IMG/VR virus record: IMGVR_UViG_3300018041_000968
Span: 1 to 22,588 of that record
Reading direction: 5' to 3' (one strand)
Source of the DNA: a virus
DNA: 22,588 nt
The notes under the pieces: model-generated
Told to the model about the DNA's origin: nothing
Seen by the model: only the letters and a program-made list of their open reading frames with translations
The model's database searches: none
Shown here: positions 6,676 through 14,663 of the stretch, in pieces
Layout of the letters: the number at the start of each line of letters is the position of its first letter
Position numbering within the stretch: the stretch's first letter is position 1
Position numbers and translations under genes: made by a program

Positions 6676-8285
6676 TCGCAAACCTCCATAATTTTACTTA
6701 ATAGGTCAATGCCCAAGATATCGAATTTAACATGCCCCTGAGATTCTAGGGCGACCATTTCAAACTGAACAATCTTCTTACCGCTTTTATCTGTGACCAT
6801 TGGGCAAATATCTTTCAGTTTGTGTTTTGAAATAATGACTCCTGCCGGATGCTTACCTTGGGACTTGTTTGTTCCCTCGATTTTGATCGCCTGCTCGAAT
6901 AGGTCAGACATAGGTCCAGATAATTTATCATCGTCGTCTAGATAGCACCATTTCTTCAGCTTGCTTGACTCATTGATTAGCGCCCATCTGATAATTGACC
7001 TATCTTCTTTATCCATCAGCTCAAGCTGGTCAGAAATTTGAGCTTCGTCAGGAATACAATCTGTAATCTCATTCATTTCGGAAAATGACACACTATCATT
7101 AATTCTCATTACTTCTTTTAGGGCGGATCTACCCTGAAGTCTACCATATGTTACCATCTGAGAAACATTATCGCTTCCGTATTTTTCTTTGATGTCATCA
7201 ATCACTTCATCTCTATGTTCTGCCGGAACATCAACATCAATATCGGGCAAGGATATATGATCTTCTGTATTTCTACCCTCGTTGTAAAACCTTTCAAAAA
7301 TTAGACCATGCTCAATAGGGTCAACCTCTGTAATTCCAAGCAGATAAGAAACCAGACATCCTGCGGCAGAACCACGTCCCGGACCAGCCAACCATCCACG
7401 CTTTTTAACACTGTTAACGATGTCTTGAACAATTAAGAAATATCCACTAAGTTGAGCCTTGAAGATAACTTCCAGTTCAGTCTTGACTCTTTCTAGATAT
7501 TCATTTTTATCTGCCTCAGTAGCAACCTTTTTCGCTGGTACAAGTTTAGATTTCCATCCATCTCTACATAGCTGCTTCAAGTACTCGTCTTCACTAAAAC
7601 CTTCTGGACACTCAAATGTTGGAAGCATAGGTTTACCCGTGACTTCATAATCTTCACACATATCACAAATCTTTTGTACAAGATCATGCTCTTTTTTAGA
7701 CTTTGTAGTTTGAGGAATGTGATAAGAAGAAGAAATAAAGTAATGTTTGTTTTCAAATTCTTCTTCCTTTGAAATTTTAGACATAATTTTTGGTAATGTT
7801 GTCTTCATTCCTGAGCACAATACTACACGATGGGCTTCTGCTTCGTCTTTAGACACATAAAGAACTTCTCGTTTTTTGTAATCGTATTTAAAAATAGAAG
7901 ACTTGTTTTTTACAATCTTATCCCAAGCCTTTGATATTGTATCACAGTTGGTAACGCATATAAGGTTTCCGCTTTTAGCGACAGTTAAAACATCAATAAT
8001 GTTGACAGACTCTTCGACGATTCCCACTATCTGCATTAACTCTATCCATCCCTGTTTATTTTTTGCAAACAAACAAAAATCTCCGTAATCGCATCCAATG
8101 ACTGGCTTAACGCCGTTTTGGACACATGCTGAGTGGAATTCGATAGCTCCAGATACGGTTTTATAATCAGCGATTCCGCAGGCTGGTATTTTTAGATGCG
8201 CGCATTTGGCGGCAAGTTTTTCTGGTTTACAAAAAGCTTTCAAAAGACTATAGTGAGTCTTGCAATTTAGCGGTATTAAATTCAT
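6672..8285 (-). CDS. dnaE: DNA polymerase III alpha subunit, N-terminal half (PHP and palm)
   Basis: 537 residues matching the first half of bacterial DnaE. A PHP-like domain comes first (about 1-200), but its first motif reads KTHYSLLKA where active PHP domains have HxHxxYSxxDG, so metal binding is probably lost. The palm follows: GPGRGSAAG (301-309), LPDIDVDVP with catalytic D350 and D352, GKHPAGVIIS, and KFDILG with the third catalytic D522. The protein ends 15 residues after D522, and the fingers are encoded by 3876-5435. The joined halves total about 1056 residues, close to a DnaE without its tau-binding tail, and almost nothing is missing at the break. I see no intein sequence. ATG 8285 was chosen over TTG 8288; its ribosome binding site is weak and it overlaps the GT47 gene by 38 bases. 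Confidence 0.94.
   Translation of the reverse strand: MNLIPLNCKTHYSLLKAFCKPEKLAAKCAHLKIPACGIADYKTVSGAIEFHSACVQNGVKPVIGCDYGDFCLFAKNKQGWIELMQIVGIVEESVNIIDVLTVAKSGNLICVTNCDTISKAWDKIVKNKSSIFKYDYKKREVLYVSKDEAEAHRVVLCSGMKTTLPKIMSKISKEEEFENKHYFISSSYHIPQTTKSKKEHDLVQKICDMCEDYEVTGKPMLPTFECPEGFSEDEYLKQLCRDGWKSKLVPAKKVATEADKNEYLERVKTELEVIFKAQLSGYFLIVQDIVNSVKKRGWLAGPGRGSAAGCLVSYLLGITEVDPIEHGLIFERFYNEGRNTEDHISLPDIDVDVPAEHRDEVIDDIKEKYGSDNVSQMVTYGRLQGRSALKEVMRINDSVSFSEMNEITDCIPDEAQISDQLELMDKEDRSIIRWALINESSKLKKWCYLDDDDKLSGPMSDLFEQAIKIEGTNKSQGKHPAGVIISKHKLKDICPMVTDKSGKKIVQFEMVALESQGHVKFDILGIDLLSKIMEVCE
6683..6687 (-). promoter_or_regulatory. GGAGG ribosome binding site inside the end of DnaE-N
   Basis: A perfect GGAGG lies in the last codons of the DnaE N-terminal gene, 7 bases before ATG 6675. 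It selects that start over an in-frame TTG at 6681 and couples translation of the 74-residue protein to the polymerase half. Confidence 0.8.
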
Positions 8286-9108
8286 CAATTTTAGACTTCA
8301 AAATTAGTGACAAATGTTTAGGGTCCAATACTGTCATATTATATCTTGCTAGAGACATAAATACAGCTTTATTCTTAGGATTATGTAAAAAATTTAACGT
8401 CTGGTTGATAGTATGATCTAAAAATTCCCATCTACCAGTAAAAAATGGAGCGTTCAAGTAGTACCAAAACTTAGGTAGCCTTTCTAACACCGGGAAGCAT
8501 CCCATTTTTAGCGCCTCAAAAAACCGGAAAGTCTCCTCGCTAGTCGCTCCAGTTGGGCAAAGACACAGCTTTGAGTTAGATAACAACTCAAGATACTCTT
8601 TACCTTTTAACCCTCTGGCGAATCCGTCCGTATAAACTACTTTATATTTAAAGCTATGTCCAGAACTTTCTAGAAATTTGTCTAAACACTTCTTGAATTT
8701 ATCTCTGGTTCCGGTGTGTGGTATTTGCCCAATGAAAACAAAATCATATTCTCTTTCTAGAATCGTTTTTATATTTATTGATTCGTCATCATCTAAAAAT
8801 GTACCAATAGGCATCGGAAAAACTTTAGGACTTTCTACAGGATGGCCCCACATATCTAGTTCTGCATAATTGTGAAAAACGTAATGCACCCTTGGATCAT
8901 GAAGGTCTTCTGGCGGCAAATGAACTTCTCTAGATAGTGAAAAAATGATATTTTTCTTATCGTCGTTAGGAATATCGAGTGGTCCCAAGTCGTACTTAAC
9001 AACCACTCTGTATGAGTCGTCTAGCATGTCGGCCAAACATTTTGCTACATCTATAGAAAATCTGTTACCTTTATCAAAGTCTAATTTTAAGTCTATTAAT
9101 TCACACAT
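8248..9108 (-). CDS. Exostosin-type (GT47-like) glycosyltransferase
   Basis: 286 residues with the C-terminal signature of the exostosin family: LCLCPTGATSEETFRFFEAL (181-200) followed by KMGCFPVL. In known members this region, containing S/D..RF.EAL..GC.PV, binds the nucleotide sugar. The first half is less conserved, with IPHTGTRDKF (about 129-138) at the domain junction. There is no membrane anchor, so it should act in the cytoplasm. It is unrelated in family to the three GT4 genes at the left end, although all four belong to the same transcription unit. It starts 1 base after the GIY-YIG gene, with a weak ribosome binding site. The substrate is unknown. Confidence 0.82.
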   Translation of the reverse strand: MCELIDLKLDFDKGNRFSIDVAKCLADMLDDSYRVVVKYDLGPLDIPNDDKKNIIFSLSREVHLPPEDLHDPRVHYVFHNYAELDMWGHPVESPKVFPMPIGTFLDDDESINIKTILEREYDFVFIGQIPHTGTRDKFKKCLDKFLESSGHSFKYKVVYTDGFARGLKGKEYLELLSNSKLCLCPTGATSEETFRFFEALKMGCFPVLERLPKFWYYLNAPFFTGRWEFLDHTINQTLNFLHNPKNKAVFMSLARYNMTVLDPKHLSLILKSKIDEFNTAKLQDSL

Positions 9109-9109
9109 C

Positions 9110-9943
9110 TCAATTTTCTACAATATGTTTTAGGTCTTGAATAATTTCATTATTTAAAGCAGGTTCATAGGCAAAAATATAAAACGCTTCATACTGGTGC
9201 AGCTTCGACTTAGGAAACTCTATCCAAGAGACTAAATCTTTTGATTTAATTTTATGATGTTTATACATTCTTACTTTAAGGTTGTTAGCCTTGCCAACAT
9301 ATAAAATCTCTGCCCCGTCCCAGCAAAAATAAACGGCTGGAATGTCCAGATCATCGTCTTTAGATATTTCTGAACATGTTTTTTCTGGCGCGGGAGGATT
9401 AGGCATGTTATGTTTTTGACAAATCTTTTTTTGGCTTTCTAGCTTCAATAGCTCTATCATTTTTCTTTCAACATACATCTCTTCTTGGATTTGGGCAAGA
9501 GCGTCTTCTTTATATTTTATTATATTAGAATCAATAGAATCTAATATCTTATCTAAGGCTCCCACTAAATCTTTTCCAACCTCATACACCTTTTCTATTT
9601 GACTAAAATCGTGATAACTAATATTGGTTTTAGGTGATACTGCTCTTTTTGCATCGGCGGCAGTAGCATTGGTGGATCTAATCAGTCTCGCCATATTAGA
9701 CATCTGTGAAACCACTTTATTCACTTCTTCTGCCGACATAATGTGGTGATCAGAATACTGGGGATTCACATATTTCCAGCTAGGTGCATTTTTTTCTAAA
9801 AAGTTGTATACGGCGTCTGGATCTCGATTCATTTCAGCGGCCATATTTATTGGTGTTTTTATATGAGCGTTCTCAAGTATGAACGCTCTTTCACCTCTAG
9901 ATAGTCTTCCCTGCTTCTTGGTTTCGTTTCTATTATTATTCAT
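9110..9943 (-). CDS. Helix-turn-helix / GIY-YIG nuclease fusion protein
   Basis: 277 residues. The N-terminus (about 10-50) is a predicted helix-turn-helix of the pattern GxLSxxExxFxxENxxxxT. A long, probably helical linker follows (about 70-175). The C-terminus is a GIY-YIG nuclease: VYF (204-206), ILYVGKANNL (213-222), the catalytic-type R225, H229/H230, E252 in YEAFYI and the ALNN ending (262-265). These are the residues used by UvrC, homing enzymes and Slx1-type nucleases. It could be a homing endonuclease with its own DNA-recognition domain or a branch-specific repair nuclease. The N-terminal domain aligns without gaps with the protein at 17492-17833. Its ATG lies 1 base after an upstream stop-sharing junction, and its end abuts the GT47 gene. 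Confidence 0.83.
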   Translation of the reverse strand: MNNNRNETKKQGRLSRGERAFILENAHIKTPINMAAEMNRDPDAVYNFLEKNAPSWKYVNPQYSDHHIMSAEEVNKVVSQMSNMARLIRSTNATAADAKRAVSPKTNISYHDFSQIEKVYEVGKDLVGALDKILDSIDSNIIKYKEDALAQIQEEMYVERKMIELLKLESQKKICQKHNMPNPPAPEKTCSEISKDDDLDIPAVYFCWDGAEILYVGKANNLKVRMYKHHKIKSKDLVSWIEFPKSKLHQYEAFYIFAYEPALNNEIIQDLKHIVEN

Positions 9944-10962
9944 CCCGGCGCCTCATAATATCCTATATTGAATCCATCTTTAGTACATTCCTTTACGGCT
10001 TCCTTATATCCTATTGTATGAATTTTATTTTCTACATATTCACACATGGTAGTATTAGTTCCCGGCCAATTATTTTTATAAAAATGGCAAAGTCTTTGAC
10101 ATCTAAAATCTAATCTTTTTTCAGATATTGGCTTGGGTTTTATATTTGCCTTGATCTCCTCAAACCTTTTTCTTAACATCTCCAAGAAAGATTCTTGATC
10201 AGCAGAATCAAAGCACATGCTAAAAGGTCCACCATCTCTAGTGAAAAATATTGACATGATAGCCTGTTCGTAGTTTGGATAAAGTTTTGATATTGCATAA
10301 TTATATAAAAGTAGTTGAGGGTCTTTTTGTAATTTGTTATAGTCTTTTACTTCGCCTGTTGCCCAATTTTTTCTTTGTCCTGTTTTCCAGTCAATGACTT
10401 CAATAATGTCGTCTGCAACGCTCGTAACTAAGTCAATAGTTCCCTTGATTGCAAGTCTGCCATTAATAATTTCACCATTAGGCATTTCGTATTGATATTT
10501 TGCCCAATCTTGTTCGATTGGTATATCAAATGTTGGCTCTGTGTCTACAATAGTTCTGTTTCTAGGATCAAACTGTCCATCATTAAAAGTTATCGCCGTT
10601 TCTACCTGATCTTGACAAAATCTAAAATCGGCAGGATAATATTTGTGATTGTCCATAGATGTATAGTGTTCGTAACTACGATCAAGCAGATCTTTTACAA
10701 ACTTTTTAGTGTAGAGTTTTTTGGGCGTAAACTCCACTTCGCCTATCGCGTCATCAACGATTATTAGTTTTTTATCATCTGGCTTCTGCTGCAACTCTTT
10801 TTTGCAGGCAGCTAAACACTCCATAACCTTGTGGCAGGCGGTGCCTTGTTGGGCCTTTTTCCCTGAATCAGACCTGTGTCCTAAAACATAAGTCATAAAG
10901 TATTGCATTTGGCAAAACTCATAGTTGCCATAGCTGGAAGATCTTATATATGTTACTATCAT
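9940..10962 (-). CDS. RecB/Cas4-like PD-(D/E)XK nuclease, possible iron-sulfur protein
   Basis: 340 residues of the PDDEXK_1 type. Visible motifs: the N-terminal helix RSSSYGNYEFCQMQYF, GTACHKVMECL with H44, GTIDLV with D177, VIDWKTG with D191 and K193, and the QxxxY motif Q216-LLL-Y220. This is the catalytic set of RecB-family nucleases, which cut single strands with two metal ions. Four cysteines (C17, and C288, C292, C307 near the end) bracket the domain in the way seen in Cas4 and AddB, where they hold a 4Fe-4S cluster; the spacing here is not the classical one. It shares ATGA with the GIY-YIG gene and follows the kinase gene by 1 base. It probably trims DNA ends for recombination or replication. 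Confidence 0.87.
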   Translation of the reverse strand: MIVTYIRSSSYGNYEFCQMQYFMTYVLGHRSDSGKKAQQGTACHKVMECLAACKKELQQKPDDKKLIIVDDAIGEVEFTPKKLYTKKFVKDLLDRSYEHYTSMDNHKYYPADFRFCQDQVETAITFNDGQFDPRNRTIVDTEPTFDIPIEQDWAKYQYEMPNGEIINGRLAIKGTIDLVTSVADDIIEVIDWKTGQRKNWATGEVKDYNKLQKDPQLLLYNYAISKLYPNYEQAIMSIFFTRDGGPFSMCFDSADQESFLEMLRKRFEEIKANIKPKPISEKRLDFRCQRLCHFYKNNWPGTNTTMCEYVENKIHTIGYKEAVKECTKDGFNIGYYEAPG

Positions 10963-10963
10963 A

Positions 10964-11740
10964 TCAGCCCTTTATTTCATGTAGTTTTGATTTCTTTTCT
11001 GCTACAATTTCTTCTCCTAACCAATTGAACCCACTTAGAATAGAAACAATCTCATTGTTTACACCCTTAATACTCATGTCAGAATTATCTATAACAGAAT
11101 CCGCATTTTCTAGTACTCCGTCTAGACTTTCGCTAGAATGGGAGTCTTGTAAAATGTTTCTTGTTAGCCCGACAACCTTTCCGTCAACCTTTTGAACTTC
11201 TTTGAGTTCGTTTTCAAATCTAAGATCATCTATGACCGCTAGTAGCGGCTGCTCTCTTTGTATTTTTCTTACGCATGATTCAGCCCATACCGGCTCATAT
11301 ATTTTACGCATCACATCTGTTCCGAGATACTGCATAAATTCTCTAGCAGTCATTACGCCTTTCCTTTTTGACTCAGGCATGTTCTGCCACTTTAAATGTT
11401 TAATTTTTGTATTCTTTTGTTCCTCGGTTCCGTATGCACATTCATAAGGTATATTAAACAAATTCACGCACATATCTTTTAGTTCAGATGCGAACGAATA
11501 TTTTTTAATAAATGGATACATATGGTAACTCGCCCATTGTACAAACTCTATATCTTTTCTAGAAACGTCTAATTTCGTCAACTGTGTTTCGTCGCCAGTA
11601 TCCACATATAGATCGCCCTCTTCTGTTAAAACGAAATCTTTGATTACATTAAAACATCTAAGCTGATACCCATGAAGAAAGTTGCACAGAGTGCTTTTAC
11701 CAGCTTGCTTTCTTCCTGCGATTGCTAAAATCCTCGTCAT
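10964..11740 (-). CDS. Deoxynucleoside monophosphate kinase (T4 gp1-like)
   Basis: 258 residues with a P-loop GRKQAGKS (9-16), a YSFASELKDMC segment (81-91), and VIDDLRFENE (169-178) followed by VVGLTR. This arrangement is that of phage dNMP kinases, which convert dNMPs, including modified ones in some phages, to dNDPs using ATP. With NrdJ and dUTPase in the same unit it would feed the polymerase. Phage enzymes of this family often accept hypermodified nucleotides, which is relevant given the four glycosyltransferases, but specificity cannot be read here. ATG 11740 shares ATGA with the primase stop. Confidence 0.83.
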   Translation of the reverse strand: MTRILAIAGRKQAGKSTLCNFLHGYQLRCFNVIKDFVLTEEGDLYVDTGDETQLTKLDVSRKDIEFVQWASYHMYPFIKKYSFASELKDMCVNLFNIPYECAYGTEEQKNTKIKHLKWQNMPESKRKGVMTAREFMQYLGTDVMRKIYEPVWAESCVRKIQREQPLLAVIDDLRFENELKEVQKVDGKVVGLTRNILQDSHSSESLDGVLENADSVIDNSDMSIKGVNNEIVSILSGFNWLGEEIVAEKKSKLHEIKG

Positions 11741-12834
11741 TTTTTAAACCTTTCTAATTGTGGATCTAGTTCATCTTTTAATTGTTCTATTGATAGATCT
11801 CCCGGATCTTTGGCAGATATCTGTGGTCTAAGATAATTAAATCTTCTGCCGCATATCTTCACGATCTGGTCTGCCGCCTTGTTGCCAGCGTCGTCATAAT
11901 CTGTCATCACGACAAGATTCATTACTCCAACCTCTTCGAGAATAACAAGCTGGTCGTCGCTCAACGATGCACCAAATATACTTACAGAATTTTTATAACC
12001 GGCCTCATACATTCTCCATACGTCGCCTTGACCCTCCAATATAAATAATGTAGGGTTTTTAAACAATTTTGACATATGGTTTTTTGCTATGTTGATGCCA
12101 TATAATGAATTTTTCTTAAATCCTTTACTATGAAGCCATTTAGGAGAAAACTTATCGTTTGTCGCTCTACCAACACAACCAATAAAATTGCTGCCGATAT
12201 CATAGATAGGAACAACGGCTCGACCATTCATAGGTTTTCCAGCCTCTCTACAGTCTCCAACGTCGAAGATGTCTAATGTCTCGGCCTGATATCCTCGATC
12301 TAAATAGTATTGAGAAGGAATTATGAGCTTGTTTCTAATATCTTCTCTGGACATTGTTTTTTCTGGAGCGGAATAAGCCTTTTGAAAAACATCTAGCAGC
12401 TTGGTCTGCTTGTTTGTTGGCTTAAATGGTTTATGTTCTATTTCATTTTTACCCAAGAAGGAAAGACAATAATCAAACGTTTGATTCATAGTCAAATCCC
12501 TTCCTTCTTTAGCAGAGAGAACACCTCTTACAAATCCAAAAAGACTTTGATTATATTCTTCTTCACAGTGCTTTGTCCAGCATTGCCAGTTACCAACAGA
12601 CGAATCTCCATCTGTGAAAATTGTGCAGCCCTCTGGACTGTCGCCGCTATGAACTGGACATGGAAATGAATACCTATTAGGATATTCTACAAATTCTACA
12701 CCTAAAGCGTGTAATAGATCTTCTAGTCTTTCAGACAGAAGTTCACACATCTCCACCAACTCAGCCTGAGAAAGGCGCTTCTTGGTTTTCTTCTGGCTCA
12801 TCTGTTTCAAATCCTTGACTTCTAGATCTTGCAT
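11737..12834 (-). CDS. DnaG-type primase
   Basis: 365 residues from the first ATG. A CHC2-like zinc site comes first: FPCPVHSGDSP (C59, H62) and WQCWTKHC (C85, H89/C90). A central region follows, with RAVVPIYD..NFIGCVGR, and then a TOPRIM domain: FILEGQGDVW (E267, D271), VVMTDYDDAG (D312, D314) and AKDPGDLS. The enzyme should make RNA primers at the fork. It is shorter than bacterial DnaG and lacks the C-terminal helicase-binding domain, as in many phage primases. It overlaps the helicase gene by 74 bases from this start. A second in-frame ATG at 12801 has AAGGA 10 bases upstream and may be the true start, giving 354 residues. Confidence 0.9.
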   Translation of the reverse strand: MQDLEVKDLKQMSQKKTKKRLSQAELVEMCELLSERLEDLLHALGVEFVEYPNRYSFPCPVHSGDSPEGCTIFTDGDSSVGNWQCWTKHCEEEYNQSLFGFVRGVLSAKEGRDLTMNQTFDYCLSFLGKNEIEHKPFKPTNKQTKLLDVFQKAYSAPEKTMSREDIRNKLIIPSQYYLDRGYQAETLDIFDVGDCREAGKPMNGRAVVPIYDIGSNFIGCVGRATNDKFSPKWLHSKGFKKNSLYGINIAKNHMSKLFKNPTLFILEGQGDVWRMYEAGYKNSVSIFGASLSDDQLVILEEVGVMNLVVMTDYDDAGNKAADQIVKICGRRFNYLRPQISAKDPGDLSIEQLKDELDPQLERFKK

Positions 12835-14221
12835 TATTATGAATCTCGTCTCTTGTAAAACCTTCTTCTATTCTACCTATCGAACCAAACATTTTTATAC
12901 TTACATAGTTTCCATCCTGCATCCCTTCTCCATGCCTAGTCTCTACCGTAACCAACTTTCTATCGCCGTTTCTTATGTTATCCTCGGCAATTTCTTCGTC
13001 TGATTTCCTCTTGAAGATAGAGAAGCTAGTACACAGCCATACAAGCCTGTCAGAACCAGAGATAACATCTGTACTTTCTTTTGTTATGCCGTCACGATTC
13101 AACTGAACAAATGCCAAACATGGAACATCGTACTTAACCATAAAGTTGTGAAGCTTTGTAATTTGAAAGCCTAGAACCTGATACTCTTGCACATTTGCTT
13201 TAATAGAGCTAGAGTCCATAAGTTTTAGATAGTCATAAATAATTACGCAATCATTGGTTTCACCATTCTCATCAAAGCCAACATGTTGATATAACCACTT
13301 TCTGATGATCCCAAGAATGTTCTCGAACGGTTGTCCAGAAATATTGATATAATGATAAGGTATACTTTTCAACTCTTCGGCAGCCTTATATACCTTTTCT
13401 CTTTGTAATTCATTCTCTGTGAATTTACCTGTAGAGATTTCCTTGGTGCCAACTCCACTCAGGCAAGCCAACATTCTATTCCAGTGGTCTTTCTTAGACA
13501 TTTCTGTGTCTAGAACTAGAACGGGTATGTTTTTACGAGCAACATTCATAGCTACCGCATCTCCAAACATAGACTTACCGACCTTTGGTCTAGCAGCAAT
13601 AAGGTCTACACACTTGCGCCGCAAGCCTCCTCCGATTGCTTCGTCGTATCTGTCGAACCCCGTTGGAATCCCTACAAAGTCAGAAACGTTTTCTGACAAA
13701 TATTCCATGTATTCATCAATCTCGTCACCGATAAGTTCGGTTTTGTTGCCAGAGGATTGATATACTTCAGATGTCGCATCTAGAATAGGAGACTCAACCT
13801 TAGATATAAGATCCATAACATCTTCTTCTCCCGTTACGGAGTTAAGATCTTTATCGCACAACGATAATGTTTTCTTAAAGTCTCTTGCAAGCTTTAGCTT
13901 GGCTAATTTTGATGCGTGAGCTTGGCAGTTCTCTTTAGAAATAGGAAAGTTGAACAAAGATCTTATGAAAGATATTTCTTCTTTGCTATTTACTATGTCT
14001 CCAACGCCTAAGCTATTGGCAGCAGAAAGAATAGAAGATAGTTCAACCTTCATATTCTCTGATACTGTTTTGTAAATACAGCTAAAGATAAGTTGGTTCA
14101 TTTCATCGGTGAAGTGATTTTCATCAATGAAGTCTACTTCTAAGTAAGCGTCTAGACCAAACTGACACAAGCAAGAAAGAACAGCCCTTTCAGAAGCAAG
14201 ATCCTGTAGTTTGTTTTTCAT
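12761..14221 (-). CDS. DnaB-type replicative DNA helicase
   Basis: 486 residues. The N-terminal DnaB domain begins DLASERAVLSCLCQFG; the linker is followed by the RecA-like core with GIPTGFDRYDEAIGGG, Walker A ARPKVGKS (210-217), DTEMS (238-242), Walker B IIYDYLKLM (327-335), and VPCLAFVQLNRD with GSDRLVW near the end. It should form a ring hexamer that unwinds DNA 5'-3' and work with the primase encoded just downstream, as these two are separate here. I used ATG 14221 because AAGGAGA stands a few bases before it; the upstream in-frame ATG at 14266 has no such support and would overlap the previous gene. Confidence 0.93.
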   Translation of the reverse strand: MKNKLQDLASERAVLSCLCQFGLDAYLEVDFIDENHFTDEMNQLIFSCIYKTVSENMKVELSSILSAANSLGVGDIVNSKEEISFIRSLFNFPISKENCQAHASKLAKLKLARDFKKTLSLCDKDLNSVTGEEDVMDLISKVESPILDATSEVYQSSGNKTELIGDEIDEYMEYLSENVSDFVGIPTGFDRYDEAIGGGLRRKCVDLIAARPKVGKSMFGDAVAMNVARKNIPVLVLDTEMSKKDHWNRMLACLSGVGTKEISTGKFTENELQREKVYKAAEELKSIPYHYINISGQPFENILGIIRKWLYQHVGFDENGETNDCVIIYDYLKLMDSSSIKANVQEYQVLGFQITKLHNFMVKYDVPCLAFVQLNRDGITKESTDVISGSDRLVWLCTSFSIFKRKSDEEIAEDNIRNGDRKLVTVETRHGEGMQDGNYVSIKMFGSIGRIEEGFTRDEIHNNARSRSQGFETDEPEENQEAPFSG

Positions 14222-14222
14222 G

Positions 14223-14663
14223 CTATCTCCTTGAGCATTTATCGCAAACGTAAAAATCTCTAACAAAACTCGGATGTACCAGCGTAGAACTATTGCATTT
14301 ATAGCACTCTTGCGCGACCTTCTTGAATTTGGGACGAGATCGCGGAGTAATTTCTACTTCTGGAGTAGAGTTTTCCTCATCTCTATGATCGCCATCATCT
14401 TCAAACTTGTTGAATTTAGGTTTTAAGTTTACAGGAGTATCTGCTGTAGATCTTTCTTGTTTTTGCGACTTACGCATAGAGAAGTCTGGAAGATCTTTCT
14501 GCTGTTTTTGAATTACCGCCGACTCTGTTTTTACAACACTTTTAATCTTTGGAGGCTCTACTCCAATCAAACTATTTAGCAGATCTTGAAGCAAGTCTAC
14601 TTTCTCATCGGTGGTCATGGCTTCTATCTTTTTCAATAGCTGATCAAACACTTCTTTGCTCAT
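14223..14663 (-). CDS. Unknown protein with C-terminal zinc ribbon
   Basis: 146 residues. The N-terminus (1-35) is an amphipathic helical segment (EVFDQLLKKIEAMTTDEKV). The middle is charged and probably disordered, and contains a repeated short motif KPKFNKF (81-87) and RPKFKKV (110-116). The C-terminus is a zinc ribbon with C120/C123 and C140/C143. I do not recognise the family. Its place directly before the helicase suggests a DNA- or protein-binding accessory, for example a loader or mediator, but this is only a guess from position. The ATG has an excellent GAGGAGA 5 bases upstream and shares one base with the stop of the previous gene. Confidence 0.72.
   Translation of the reverse strand: MSKEVFDQLLKKIEAMTTDEKVDLLQDLLNSLIGVEPPKIKSVVKTESAVIQKQQKDLPDFSMRKSQKQERSTADTPVNLKPKFNKFEDDGDHRDEENSTPEVEITPRSRPKFKKVAQECYKCNSSTLVHPSFVRDFYVCDKCSRR
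14226..14232 (-). promoter_or_regulatory. Ribosome binding site of the helicase
   Basis: AAGGAGA lies 4 bases before ATG 14221 and inside the end of the zinc-ribbon gene. It decides the helicase start, which removes 15 residues compared with the longest reading frame. Confidence 0.8.

Noticed and set aside
3876-8285. DnaE split as a sequencing frameshift or decayed gene
   Set aside because: The halves are 1.2 kb apart with three intact, coupled genes between them, each half has its own start and ribosome signals, and all key motifs are kept.
9940-10962. Cas4 and a nearby CRISPR system
   Set aside because: No repeats or other cas-like genes are present; RecB-type nucleases of this kind are common in phage replication regions.
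12761-14266. Helicase start at ATG 14266
   Set aside because: It overlaps the zinc-ribbon gene by 44 bases and lacks a ribosome binding site, whereas ATG 14221 has AAGGAGA.
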